34,108 bases of DNA from Nonomuraea antri (GCF_013283785.1 NZ_JABCPZ010000110.1:1-34108), one strand, 5' to 3'; positions 17,303 to 25,936 are shown, counted from the stretch's first letter. The notes: generated by a model from the letters alone, not told the origin. Program-made: numbers and translations.

Positions 17303-18010
17303 GTGCTCTGGAACGTCGATCTCACGCTGGTCGACGTCGCGATCGTGACCAGGGACGCCTACGCCGAGGCGTTCCGCGCCGTGACCGGGCGCCCGCTGGT
17401 CAAGCTGGTCCCGCCGCACGGCCGTCCCGACTCGGAGATCATCTTCGAGACGCTCGCCGTCAACGGGGTCGTCGCCGAGGACGACCACCTGCCCAGGTTC
17501 CTGGCCGCGCTGGCCCTGGCCTTCGCCGACCGGCGGGGCCGGCTGGCCAAGGAGGGCCGGATGATGCCCGGGGCCAAGGACGCGCTGAAGTCGGTCGCCA
17601 GGCTCGACGGCGTGATCCAGTCGGTGCTGACCGGCACGATCCAGGGCAACGCGGTGCACAAGCTGAAGGCGTTCGGGCTCGACAAGCACATCGACTTCGC
17701 GATCGGCGGCTACGGCGAGGAGGTCTACCCCAAGGCCACGCTGCTGCAGGTCGCCCAGGGGCGGGCCAAGCAGCGGCTCGGCACGCCGTTCACCGCGGCC
17801 AACACGGTGGTGATCGGCGACTCCACACGCGACGTCCAGGCGGCCAAGATCGGGGGAGCGGCGATGATCGGCGTGGCCTCCGGCCGGTCGATGGCGGGCG
17901 AGTTGCGTGAGGCGGGGGCCGACATCGTGCTGCCCGACCTGGCCAACGCGTCCGAGGTGGTGGCCGCCGTGGCGGCGCTGACCGCGCCGCTCGACAGGAA
18001 GGCCGGCTGA
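17303..18010 (+). CDS. HAD-superfamily protein with Asn at the nucleophile position
   Basis: A protein of about 235 residues with a HAD fold: motif I is LWNVDLTLVD, motif II is SVLTGT, motif III is in YPKATLL, and motif IV is VIGDSTRDVQAA. The first Asp of DxD, normally the nucleophile, is Asn (codon 17312-17314), while the second Asp is kept. It may be catalytically dead, or the Asn may be normal in this actinobacterial subfamily; I cannot decide without an alignment. The start is uncertain. GTG 17303 has no SD in range. An in-frame ATC at 17291 sits 5 nt after GGAGG and would give the N-terminus xNRLVLWNVD, and GTG 17252 is further upstream. Confidence 0.8.
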   Translation: MLWNVDLTLVDVAIVTRDAYAEAFRAVTGRPLVKLVPPHGRPDSEIIFETLAVNGVVAEDDHLPRFLAALALAFADRRGRLAKEGRMMPGAKDALKSVARLDGVIQSVLTGTIQGNAVHKLKAFGLDKHIDFAIGGYGEEVYPKATLLQVAQGRAKQRLGTPFTAANTVVIGDSTRDVQAAKIGGAAMIGVASGRSMAGELREAGADIVLPDLANASEVVAAVAALTAPLDRKAG

Positions 18011-18020
18011 GAACCGGCCA

Positions 18021-18075
18021 GGTCGGGTCATGTCGGGGCGGGCCGGGTCAGGCCATGTCGGGGCGGGTCAGGTCA
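18021..18075. repeat. Short direct repeat between convergent genes
   Basis: CATGTCGGGGCGGG occurs at 18029-18042 and again at 18054-18067, 25 bp apart, inside a GGTCA-rich stretch. The second copy just enters the end of the PBP gene. It looks like slippage in a convergent intergenic spacer. Confidence 0.5.
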
Positions 18076-19660
18076 GGGCGTTGAGGAAGCGGGCCGCGAT
18101 CGGGGCGGCCACCGCCGAGCCCGCGCCGCCGCCCTCGACGATCACCGCGAAGGCCACGTCCCCCCGGTAGCCGATGAACCACGAGTGCGCCGGCGGCTCC
18201 TTGCCCGAGCCGTACTCCGCGGTGCCGGTCTTGCCCGCCGCGCCCGCGGGGAAGCGGGCGGCGTGCGCGGTGCCGTCGGTGACCACGGCCGGCATGAGCT
18301 TGCGCAGCGCCGCGACGACGTCCTGCTCCAGCGGACGCGGCGCCTGGTCGGCGGGCGCGAGGCCGCCGGTGGTGATCCGCGGCGGCACCCACGCGCCCGA
18401 GGCGATGGCCGCCGCCACCGAGGCCATGTTCAGCGGACTGGCCAGCACCCGGCCCTGGCCGATCGAGGCCGAGGCCAGGTCGGTGTCGTCCTTGGGCGCG
18501 GGGAACTCGGCACGCACCGCGGGCACCCCCGGCTTGATCGGGACGCCGAAGCCGAAGCTCTCCGCGACCTCGCCGAGCCGGCCCCCGTTCAGGTCGGCCA
18601 CGCTCAGCTCGCCGAACGTGGTGTTGCACGAGTGCGCGAACGCGTCCTGGAACGACAGCGTGCCGTAGTCCTTGAAGCCGGCGTTGTGGAAGGGGAAGCC
18701 GCCGATGTTCTTCTCCGCCGGGCAGGTGACCCGCTGACCCGGCTCGACCCCGTCGGCGACCAGCGCGGACGCGGTCACCACCTTGAACGTCGAGCCCGGC
18801 GGGTACTTGCCGAGCAGCGCCCGGTTGAACCCGCCCGGCTTGTTCACCACGGCCAGCATCTCCCCGGTCGAGGCACGCAGCGCCACCAGCGAGGCGGGCT
18901 TGGAAACGTCCTCCAGCGCCTGGGCGCCCGCGTGGTGCACCTTGAGGTCGATCGTGGTCTTGACCGGCTCCTTGGTCCCGGGCTCGACCAGGGTCCTGAT
19001 CACCTCGTCCCCCTGGACGAGCTCGATCCTGCTCTTCGTGCCGGTGCCGAAGCGGTCGGGGTAGGTCTGCTTGATGCCTTCGACGAGCTGCTGCACCGAG
19101 CCGGGGGCGTCCGGGCCGCTGATCGTCGTGCCGTCGGCGGCCAGCACCGGCGTCGTGTCGCCCGGTTCGGTGACCAGGCGGATCGACCGGCTCCTGGTGA
19201 GCTCGGGGTGCAGGGTGGCCGGGCTCCAGTCGACCTTCCACGCGCCTTCGTGCTCGACCAGCTTGAGCCGTCCGCCGTAGTCCCAGTCGCGCTTGCCCGT
19301 CACCTTGGCCTGGAAGCCGATGAAGCCGTTGTCGTCCGGGCCGTTGTCGGCGAAGACGCCCGTGGACACGGGCCGGTCGAAGGCCGCGCCGGTGGCCTTG
19401 AGCCCGGTGAGGAAGCGGCGGTGGCGGGTCTCGAAGTCGGCCGGCGGGTCGGCGACCAGCTTGCGCATCTCCCCGTAGTCGCCCGCGGACCAGGCGGCGA
19501 GGTAGCGGTCGGCCGTCTCCTCCGGCGCGCCCTCGGTACGCAGTGCCCAGATCACGCCGCCCGCCGCGACGACGGGCACCAGGATCGCCGCGCCGATCCA
19601 CGGCCACCTGCGCCGCCGGCGTCGCCTGGGTGGCGACTCCGGCTGGAGATATGCGTACAT
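18068..19660 (-). CDS. Penicillin-binding protein, transpeptidase with MecA-N-like domain
   Basis: A 530-residue class B-type D,D-transpeptidase that cross-links peptidoglycan. A short Arg-rich cytoplasmic tail and one membrane anchor (about 22-40) precede an NTF2-like MecA-N domain (about 45-155). A short linker follows, then the transpeptidase domain with STFK (Ser290, Lys293), SCN (344-346) and KTGT (477-480). The PBP-dimer domain is much reduced compared with MecA. ATG 19660 follows AAGGGGGAC; ATG 19681 has no SD. It is divergent from a LysR gene 108 bp away. It could be a low-affinity PBP, but this is not provable from sequence. Confidence 0.93.
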   Translation of the reverse strand: MYAYLQPESPPRRRRRRRWPWIGAAILVPVVAAGGVIWALRTEGAPEETADRYLAAWSAGDYGEMRKLVADPPADFETRHRRFLTGLKATGAAFDRPVSTGVFADNGPDDNGFIGFQAKVTGKRDWDYGGRLKLVEHEGAWKVDWSPATLHPELTRSRSIRLVTEPGDTTPVLAADGTTISGPDAPGSVQQLVEGIKQTYPDRFGTGTKSRIELVQGDEVIRTLVEPGTKEPVKTTIDLKVHHAGAQALEDVSKPASLVALRASTGEMLAVVNKPGGFNRALLGKYPPGSTFKVVTASALVADGVEPGQRVTCPAEKNIGGFPFHNAGFKDYGTLSFQDAFAHSCNTTFGELSVADLNGGRLGEVAESFGFGVPIKPGVPAVRAEFPAPKDDTDLASASIGQGRVLASPLNMASVAAAIASGAWVPPRITTGGLAPADQAPRPLEQDVVAALRKLMPAVVTDGTAHAARFPAGAAGKTGTAEYGSGKEPPAHSWFIGYRGDVAFAVIVEGGGAGSAVAAPIAARFLNALT

Positions 19661-19731
19661 TGTCCCCCTTTGTGGTGCCATGCTGTTGAGGACATCAGAG
19701 GGGCGCCGGTCATGTCCAATACTGATATGAG

Positions 19732-19760
19732 GGATTAATCCATATAAATCTCGCTATAGT
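19732..19760 (+). promoter_or_regulatory. LysR operator and leaderless lysR promoter
   Basis: GGATTAATCC (19732-19741) is a perfect 10-bp palindrome within the AT-rich stretch ATATGAGGGATTAATCCATATA, which resembles a LysR-type site. TATAGT (19755-19760) is a near-ideal -10 box ending 8 nt before ATG 19769, and no SD is present, so the lysR transcript is likely leaderless. The palindrome overlaps the expected -35, which fits autorepression and control of the divergent PBP gene. Confidence 0.6.
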
Positions 19761-19768
19761 TCCTGGTC

Positions 19769-20710
19769 ATGGACCTTGTCCGGCACCTCCGCTACTTCAC
19801 CGTGGTGGCGGAGGAACTCCACTTCGGCAACGCCGCCATCCGGCTCGGCATGGCCCAGCCGCCGCTCAGCCAGCGCATCAAGCGCCTGGAGGAGGAACTC
19901 GGCGTGCGGCTCTTCGACCGCTCGGCCCGCCAGGTCCGACTCACCGAGGCCGGACGGCTGCTGCTCGGCGAGGCCCGCGAGATCGTCGCCAGAGTCGACC
20001 GGCTGCACGACCTGCTGCGACAGGGCGAAGGCAGCGTGCTCAAGATCGGCGTCCCGCCCGACCTGGCCGCCGCCGTGATCGCCGCCCTCGTCGCCGGCTT
20101 CCGCGAGAGCAACCCGGACGTCCGGCTCGCCCCCGCCGAGATCTGGACCGCCGACCAGGTCACCGCGCTCGCCGAAGGCGCCATCGACGTCGGACTCGTC
20201 CGCCACCCCGTCTCGGCCCCCGCGCTGAGCTTCGGCCAGATCCTCGTGCAGCCCTACGGCGTCCTGCTGGCCGCGGACGACCCGCTCGCCGACACCGGCG
20301 AAGTGCACCTGGCCGACCTGGCGGGACGCGACCTGCTGATGCCCCCCAGAGAAGGCGAGCCGGGCCTGCGCGCCGAGACCCTGGCCGCCTGCCGCCGCCA
20401 CGGATACGTACCCGCCCAGGTGCACCAGGGCGCCGGACTCGGCCTCGTCATGGCCGGCGCCGCGGTGGCGTTCGGGCCACGGACGGAGTCGCCGGGGCTG
20501 GTGTGGCGGCCGCTGCTAGGCTCGCCGATCGCGAGCCGGGTCTCCACGGCCTGGCGGACGGCCGCCACGGAACGATCCGCCGAGAAGTCAGCCGAGGTCG
20601 CGGACTTCACCGCAGTGGCCGTACGGACCTTGAAGGAGAGCGCCGGCATGATCGACGAGGCCGCCGCCCCAGCGCGGCGGGTCAGCCGCAGGCCAGGGAT
20701 GCTCGCATGA
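19769..20710 (+). CDS. LysR-family transcriptional regulator
   Basis: A 313-residue LysR regulator: winged helix-turn-helix at 1-60 (MDLVRHLRYFTVVAEELHFGNAA, then QPPLSQRIKRLEEELGVRLFDR) and a periplasmic-binding-like effector domain from about 88 on. It overlaps the serine-hydrolase gene by 4 bp (ATGA) and diverges from a penicillin-binding protein. This context recalls AmpR-type control of beta-lactamase genes, although AmpR is normally divergent from its target rather than upstream in the same operon. The inducer is unknown. Confidence 0.92.
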   Translation: MDLVRHLRYFTVVAEELHFGNAAIRLGMAQPPLSQRIKRLEEELGVRLFDRSARQVRLTEAGRLLLGEAREIVARVDRLHDLLRQGEGSVLKIGVPPDLAAAVIAALVAGFRESNPDVRLAPAEIWTADQVTALAEGAIDVGLVRHPVSAPALSFGQILVQPYGVLLAADDPLADTGEVHLADLAGRDLLMPPREGEPGLRAETLAACRRHGYVPAQVHQGAGLGLVMAGAAVAFGPRTESPGLVWRPLLGSPIASRVSTAWRTAATERSAEKSAEVADFTAVAVRTLKESAGMIDEAAAPARRVSRRPGMLA

Positions 20711-21564
20711 CCGGCCCGGACTTCGACGGACTCTTCCGCGGCGCCGGCGTGCGCGGCTGGCTCTACGCCACCGACCTCGACTCCGGCCGCGAGATCGGGC
20801 ACGGCCCCGACGAACCGCTGCCCGTGGCGTCCATGTTCAAGGTGATGCTGCTGGTCACGCTCTGCCGGCAGGCCGACGCCGGACGGCTCGACCTGGCCGC
20901 GCCGCTCACCGTGCCCGCCGAGGGCCGCACGCCAGGACCCACCGGCACCTCGGCCATGCTCGACGACGTCACCATGTCACTGCGCGACCTGGCGTACCTG
21001 ATGATCGCGGTCAGCGACAACGGCGCCGCCGACGCGCTGCTCGACCTGGCGGGCCGCGACTCGGTCAACACCGTGCTCGACGGCTTCGGCCTGGGGATCA
21101 CCCGCGTCCTGCACGCCGGCCGCGACTTCAACCGGAGCATGGAGGAGGACACCGGGCACGGCTGGCCGTACCTGGATCCCGACGACATATCCCGGCTACG
21201 CGCACTCGACCCGGCCCACACCAACCGCAGCACCCCCAGGGAGATGGCCACCCTGCTCGCCCTGATCTGGCGCGACGAGGCCGCCTCACCCGGAATGTGC
21301 GCCTGGATGCGCGGCGTACTGAACATGCAGGTCTGGCCACACCGGCTGGCCTCCGGCTTCCCGTACGACGACGTGGAGGTCAGCGGCAAGACCGGCACGC
21401 TCCCCACGCTGCGCAACGAGGCGGGCGTGGTCGAGTACCCCGACGGCGGGCGCTACGCGGTCGCCGTCTTCACCCGCTCCTTCAGCCCCGCCCTGATCCA
21501 GCCCCGCGCGGACGCGGTGATCGGTTCCGCCGCCCGTATGGCGGTGGACCACCTACGGAGGTAG
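20707..21564 (+). CDS. Class A beta-lactamase-like serine hydrolase
   Basis: A 285-residue protein of the class A beta-lactamase fold (beta-lactamase2 type). It has the SMFK nucleophile motif (Ser42, Lys45), SDN (103-105) and KTG (228-230). The ExxLN omega-loop motif with the deacylating glutamate is not recognisable before TPREM, where the sequence reads DPAHTNRSTPREM, so hydrolysis of beta-lactams is uncertain. There is no signal peptide: the sequence begins MTGPDFDGLF, so it is apparently cytoplasmic, unlike normal beta-lactamases. Its start overlaps the lysR stop, so the two are translationally coupled. It could be an esterase or peptidase that shares the fold. Confidence 0.85.
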   Translation: MTGPDFDGLFRGAGVRGWLYATDLDSGREIGHGPDEPLPVASMFKVMLLVTLCRQADAGRLDLAAPLTVPAEGRTPGPTGTSAMLDDVTMSLRDLAYLMIAVSDNGAADALLDLAGRDSVNTVLDGFGLGITRVLHAGRDFNRSMEEDTGHGWPYLDPDDISRLRALDPAHTNRSTPREMATLLALIWRDEAASPGMCAWMRGVLNMQVWPHRLASGFPYDDVEVSGKTGTLPTLRNEAGVVEYPDGGRYAVAVFTRSFSPALIQPRADAVIGSAARMAVDHLRR

Positions 21565-21586
21565 CAAGTTATGTGGAGGGTCCGGT

Positions 21587-23584
21587 ATGACTTTCCACCG
21601 GCAGGGCGACAGGATGGGGCACATGGTTGCTGAAGGTGCACTTCTCTGGGAACCGACCGAGGAGATCGTTTCTCGCGCCAAGCTCACTCGCTACGTGGAG
21701 TGGCTGGGACGTTCCGGGTCGAGTTACGAGGAGGTGTGGCGGTGGTCGGTCGATCGGCCCGACGAGTTCTGGGCCTCGATCTGGGACTACTTCGACGTGA
21801 TCGGCGAACGTGGTGACGGGCCCGTCATCTCTGGGACGATGCCGGACGTCCAATGGTTCACCGGGAGCTCCATCAACTACGCCGAGAACGCGCTGAGTCG
21901 TGTCGAGGGTGTGGCCGTGGTCTTCGTCTCCGAGGACGGCGCCAGGCAGGAGCTGACCTACGCCGAGCTGCGTGCCGAGGTGGCGCGGGTGCGTGCCGGG
22001 CTGGTGCGGCTCGGGGTGGAGCGCGGCGACCGGGTGGCCGGGTATCTGCCGAACATCCCGCAGGCCCTGATCGCGTTCCTGGCCACGGCCTCGCTGGGGG
22101 CCGTCTGGTCGGCCGGTTCGCCCGATTTCGGGGTGCCGAGCATCGTCGACAGGTTCAAGCAGATCGAGCCGAAGGTGCTGATCGCGGTCGACGGCTACCA
22201 CTACAACGGCAAGGACTACGACCGTACGGCGGCGGTGAACGAGATCGCCGCCGAGCTGCCGTCGCTGCGTGCCACGGTGTGGATTCCGTACCTGGCGGCC
22301 GCGGCGGAGGGGCAGCCGCCGCAGCAGGCCGAGCCGATGCCGGTGCACACCTCGGTGCTGCCGCGTGGCGAGGTGATCGGCTGGGAGGGGCTGCGGGCCG
22401 AGGAGGGGCCGCTGGAGTTCGAGCGGGTGCCGTTCGGTCATCCGCTGTGGATCCTGTACTCCTCGGGTACGACCGGGCTGCCCAAGCCGATCGTGCACGG
22501 GCACGGCGGCGTGGTGCTGGAGCACCTCAAGTCGCTCACCTTCCACCAGGACCTGGGTGAGGAGGACGTGTTCTTCTGGTACACCACCACGGGCTGGATG
22601 ATGTGGAACTACCTCATCGGCGGTCTGCTGGTGGGGGCCACGCCGGTGTTGTACGACGGCTCGGCCACGCATCCGTCGGCCGCGGCCCTGTGGCGCATCG
22701 CGGACTCGGAAGGGGTGACGTACTTCGGGGTCGGCGCGCCGTACGTGATGGCCTCGCAGAAGGCCGGGATCCAGCCTGAGGGGATGGGCGGGCTGCGCGG
22801 GCTCGGTTCGACCGGCTCGCCGCTGCCGCCGGAGGGTTTCGCGTGGGTGGCCGAGGCGCTGCCCGGGGTGCCGCTGGGGTCGTTCTCCGGCGGCACGGAC
22901 GTGTGCACCGGCTTCGTCGGCGCGACGATGCTGCACCCGATCAGGGCCGGGATCATCCCGTGCCGCTCGCTCGGGGCCAGGGTGGAGTCGTTCGACCCGT
23001 CGGGCAAGGCGGTGGTGGGCGAGGTCGGCGAGCTGGTGCTGACCCAGCCGATGCCGTCGATGCCGGTGATGTTCTGGAACGACCCCGACGGCGAGCGTTA
23101 CCGGGAGAGCTACTTCGACGTCTACCCGGGCGTGTGGCGGCACGGCGACTGGATCAAGATCAACGAGGACGGCAGCTGCGTCATCTACGGCCGCTCGGAC
23201 TCGACGCTGAACCGTGGTGGCGTGCGGATGGGCACCAGCGAGTTCTACCGGGTGGTCGAGCGTTTCGACGAGATCGCCGACAGCCTGGTGATCGACACCG
23301 GCCAGCTCGGGCAGGAGGGCCGGCTGCTCCTCTACGTGACGCTGGCCGAGGGCGTCACGCTGACGGAGGAGCTGGAGCGGAGTCTGTGCCAGGCGCTGCG
23401 CCAGGAGCTCTCGCCCCGGCACGTGCCGAACGAGATCCGGGTGGTGCCGGGCATCCCGCGGACGTTGTCGGGCAAGAAGCTGGAGGTCCCGGTACGCAAG
23501 ATCCTGCTCGGCACACCGGTCGAGCAGGCGGCCAACCCCGACGCGATGGCCAACCCGGAGGTGCTCGAACACTTCCGTCCGTGA
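21587..23584 (+). CDS. Acetoacetate-CoA ligase
   Basis: An ANL-superfamily enzyme activating acetoacetate to acetoacetyl-CoA via an acyl-adenylate. The 665-residue length and N-terminal ACAS domain (LLWEPTEEIVSRAKLTRYVEWL, SINYAENAL) are typical. The AMP-binding loop YSSGTTGLPKPIVHGHGG is at about 289-306, and the adenylation motifs YGRSDSTLNRGGVRMG and the C-terminal lysine segment LSGKKLEVPVRK are present. ATG 21587 has the best SD (GGAGGG, 6 nt away), but ATG 21614 or 21623 would match the usual family N-terminus better. It stands alone, with the next gene convergent. A role in ketone-body or PHB use is likely. Confidence 0.93.
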   Translation: MTFHRQGDRMGHMVAEGALLWEPTEEIVSRAKLTRYVEWLGRSGSSYEEVWRWSVDRPDEFWASIWDYFDVIGERGDGPVISGTMPDVQWFTGSSINYAENALSRVEGVAVVFVSEDGARQELTYAELRAEVARVRAGLVRLGVERGDRVAGYLPNIPQALIAFLATASLGAVWSAGSPDFGVPSIVDRFKQIEPKVLIAVDGYHYNGKDYDRTAAVNEIAAELPSLRATVWIPYLAAAAEGQPPQQAEPMPVHTSVLPRGEVIGWEGLRAEEGPLEFERVPFGHPLWILYSSGTTGLPKPIVHGHGGVVLEHLKSLTFHQDLGEEDVFFWYTTTGWMMWNYLIGGLLVGATPVLYDGSATHPSAAALWRIADSEGVTYFGVGAPYVMASQKAGIQPEGMGGLRGLGSTGSPLPPEGFAWVAEALPGVPLGSFSGGTDVCTGFVGATMLHPIRAGIIPCRSLGARVESFDPSGKAVVGEVGELVLTQPMPSMPVMFWNDPDGERYRESYFDVYPGVWRHGDWIKINEDGSCVIYGRSDSTLNRGGVRMGTSEFYRVVERFDEIADSLVIDTGQLGQEGRLLLYVTLAEGVTLTEELERSLCQALRQELSPRHVPNEIRVVPGIPRTLSGKKLEVPVRKILLGTPVEQAANPDAMANPEVLEHFRP

Positions 23585-23603
23585 CGCGGTGACCGGGCGG
23601 GCG

Positions 23604-24164
23604 TCAGGCGGCGCGCAGCGGGCGCAGCGCGGTGCTCCAGGCGATGAGCTTGTCCAGCATGGCGGTGACGGCGAGTTCCTGACGCTCGGCCGGGGTGAAG
23701 CGGGTGTAGTCCGTGAAATCGGTGTGCAGCGACAGCGCGACCTGTGAGGTGACGGTCGCCATGTGGAGCTGGCCGAGGATCTGGCGGAGGTGTTCGGCGG
23801 CCCGGACGCCTCCGTCGACGCCGTAGCTGACCAGCCCGGCGGCTTTGTCGGCCCATTCGTGGAACAGGTAGTCGATGGCGTTCTTCAGCGTGCCCGTGGT
23901 GGAGTGGTTGTACTCGGGGGTCACGAAGACGAAGCCGTCGAACCTGGTGATCGTCTCGGCCCAGGTCCTGGAGTGGGCGTGCGCGTACTGGCCGGTCGCG
24001 GCGGGCAGCGGCTCGTTCAGCAGGGGCAGGTCGAAAGCGGCGAGGTCGAGGAGTTCGAAGTGGGCGTCGGACCGCTTGGCGGCCAGGTCGTGCACCCACT
24101 GGGCGACGCCGTCGGCCACGCGGCTGGGCCGGGTGCTGCCGATGATGATGCCGATCTTGATCAT
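23604..24164 (-). CDS. NAD(P)H-dependent FMN reductase
   Basis: A 186-residue flavodoxin-like reductase. The phosphate-binding loop GSTRPSR is at about 9-15, the PEYNHSTTGTLKNAID segment contacts the flavin ring, and the central GFVFVTPEYN strand is standard. Such enzymes reduce FMN, quinones or azo compounds using NAD(P)H. ATG 24164 follows AAAGGG by 8 nt. It lies 14 bp downstream of the fused oxidoreductase on the same strand, so they form a two-gene operon divergent from an AraC regulator. Confidence 0.9.
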   Translation of the reverse strand: MIKIGIIIGSTRPSRVADGVAQWVHDLAAKRSDAHFELLDLAAFDLPLLNEPLPAATGQYAHAHSRTWAETITRFDGFVFVTPEYNHSTTGTLKNAIDYLFHEWADKAAGLVSYGVDGGVRAAEHLRQILGQLHMATVTSQVALSLHTDFTDYTRFTPAERQELAVTAMLDKLIAWSTALRPLRAA

Positions 24165-24178
24165 TGTCTGAACCCTTT

Positions 24179-25936
24179 CTAGGGATGAATGGTGATTTTT
24201 CCGGCGGGGAGGGTGCCTGACTCGGCGCGGCGATGCAGGTCGGCCAGGTGCTCCAAGGGGTGCGACTCGGCGATCCGCACGGTGAGCCGGCCCTCGTCGA
24301 TCCGGGCCGCCAGGTCGGCCAGCTGGCCGGGATCGCTCCTGCTGACGAAGTGGGTGCCGCCGGGGATCGGGGTGGCCACGGTGACGACCACCCGGCCGAG
24401 CGTGGCCAGCACGGCCGCCGTCGAGTCGGGGACCGCCGCCAGGTTCAGCACCACGTCCATGCCGCCGGGCAGTGGTGTGGTGGTGTAGTCGATCACCTCG
24501 TCGGCGCCGTACGCGGCCAGGGCGGCGGCGCCGCGCGGGCTCGCCGTGCCGATCACGACGGCTCCCGCGTGCTTGGCCAGTTGCACCGCGAACATGCCGA
24601 TCCCGCCGCCCGCCCCGTTGATCAGCACCCGTTGGCCGGGGGAGACGCGGGCGTGCTCGAAGACCGCCTGCCAGGCCGTCAGACCGGCCACCGGGATGGC
24701 CGCCGCGTCGGTCAGCGGGATGCTCCGCGGCGCCCTGGCCAGCGCGTCCGCCGGGGCCGTGACGTATTCGGCGGCGGCGCCGGGCACCAGGCCGAACACC
24801 CGGTCTCCCGGCCGGAACACGCTGACGTCCGCGCCGGTCTCGACGACCGTGCCCGAGACGTCCCAGCCGAGCGTGTACGGCAGCGCGATGGGCAGCACGT
24901 CGCGCAGCAGCCCCGCGCGCAGTCCAAGCTCCGACGGGTTGAACGAGGTGGCGGCCACCTCGATGAGCACCTCGCCGGGGCCCGGCGCGGGCCGGGGGAT
25001 CCGGTCCTGACGGATGACCGAGGCGTCGCCGTAGCCGTGGATCCGCGCGGCCCGCATCAACGGCACGCGCCGCGATTCGTGAGACGGCTCGGTCGCCGGA
25101 GAGGCCGCCGCCTGCGTCGGCAGCGCTTCCTCGCTCGGCCCGGACGCGAAGGCGGCGGCGTGTTCGCGGGCCCAGTCGTGGAAGGTGGCGGCCGGGGTCT
25201 TGGTGACGTCCTCGATCGTGGAGGTGGTCGGACCGGGCGTCGTGACGAGCTCGGCCAGGGCGGCCAGCGCGCCGTCGGCCGCCTGCGCGTCCCAGCCGGC
25301 CGCGAGCAGGCCGGCCCGCGCCTCGGCGGGCGGCGCGTCTTCCCAGCGGACCGGGATCCCGGCCGCCGCGCCGATGATGCGGGCCTGCTCGGCCCGGGTG
25401 AGCGACTGAGGCCCGGTCAGCTCGTAGGCCCGGCCGTGGTGGCCGTCCGAGGTCAGCGCGAGCACGGCGACGCGGGTCAGATCCCGCTCGTGCACCGGCG
25501 ATGCCGCGGCCTGCCCGTACGGCTCCCGCACCACGCCCGACGCCACCTGGCCGGCCCACCGCAGCGCGTTGGCCGCGAAGACGTGCGGCCGCAGGAAGGT
25601 CCACTCCAGCCCTGACCCCTCGATCAGCCGCTCGACCTCGCGCTCGTACGGCCGGCGCGCGGCGGAGGACAGGTAGACCACGCGCCGGGCCCGCCGCGCG
25701 ATGGCCGAGACGGCTTCCGCCGCCCCCTCGGCGGTCGCGAACGGCCACACCAGGAACACCGCCGCCACGTCGTCGAGAGGCAGCGACGCGGGATCGGTCA
25801 GGTCTCCGGCCACGAATCCGTCCGCCGGACCCGGCGCCCTGGTCATCGCCCTGACCGGGACACCGGCCGCGCGTAGCTGAGACGTCACCTGGGACCCGAC
25901 CGTGCCGGTCGCCCCGGTGACCAAGATTGCGCTCAC
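24179..25936 (-). CDS. Fused NmrA-like SDR and quinone-reductase-like MDR oxidoreductase
   Basis: A 585-residue two-domain protein. Residues 1 to about 265 form an atypical SDR of the NmrA/azoreductase type with VTGATGTVGSQ at 6-16. After a Ser/Pro/Ala-rich linker (about 266-293), residues 294-585 form a complete zinc-independent MDR of the quinone oxidoreductase type (MRAARIHGYGDASVIR, TLGWDVSGTV, NGAGGGIGMFAVQLAK). Each half is the length of a normal separate protein. The MDR half still begins with a methionine at its old start position (codon 25055-25057), but no SD precedes it. GTG 25936 has AAGGAG 6 nt upstream. Both halves keep nucleotide-binding loops. A role in reducing quinones or electrophiles is inferred. 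Confidence 0.88.
   Translation of the reverse strand: MSAILVTGATGTVGSQVTSQLRAAGVPVRAMTRAPGPADGFVAGDLTDPASLPLDDVAAVFLVWPFATAEGAAEAVSAIARRARRVVYLSSAARRPYEREVERLIEGSGLEWTFLRPHVFAANALRWAGQVASGVVREPYGQAAASPVHERDLTRVAVLALTSDGHHGRAYELTGPQSLTRAEQARIIGAAAGIPVRWEDAPPAEARAGLLAAGWDAQAADGALAALAELVTTPGPTTSTIEDVTKTPAATFHDWAREHAAAFASGPSEEALPTQAAASPATEPSHESRRVPLMRAARIHGYGDASVIRQDRIPRPAPGPGEVLIEVAATSFNPSELGLRAGLLRDVLPIALPYTLGWDVSGTVVETGADVSVFRPGDRVFGLVPGAAAEYVTAPADALARAPRSIPLTDAAAIPVAGLTAWQAVFEHARVSPGQRVLINGAGGGIGMFAVQLAKHAGAVVIGTASPRGAAALAAYGADEVIDYTTTPLPGGMDVVLNLAAVPDSTAAVLATLGRVVVTVATPIPGGTHFVSRSDPGQLADLAARIDEGRLTVRIAESHPLEHLADLHRRAESGTLPAGKITIHP

Noticed and set aside
18021..18075. Direct repeats as a CRISPR or mobile-element trace
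   Set aside because: There are only two copies of 14 bp, spaced 25 bp apart, with no unique spacers, no terminal inverted repeats and no nuclease or transposase gene nearby.
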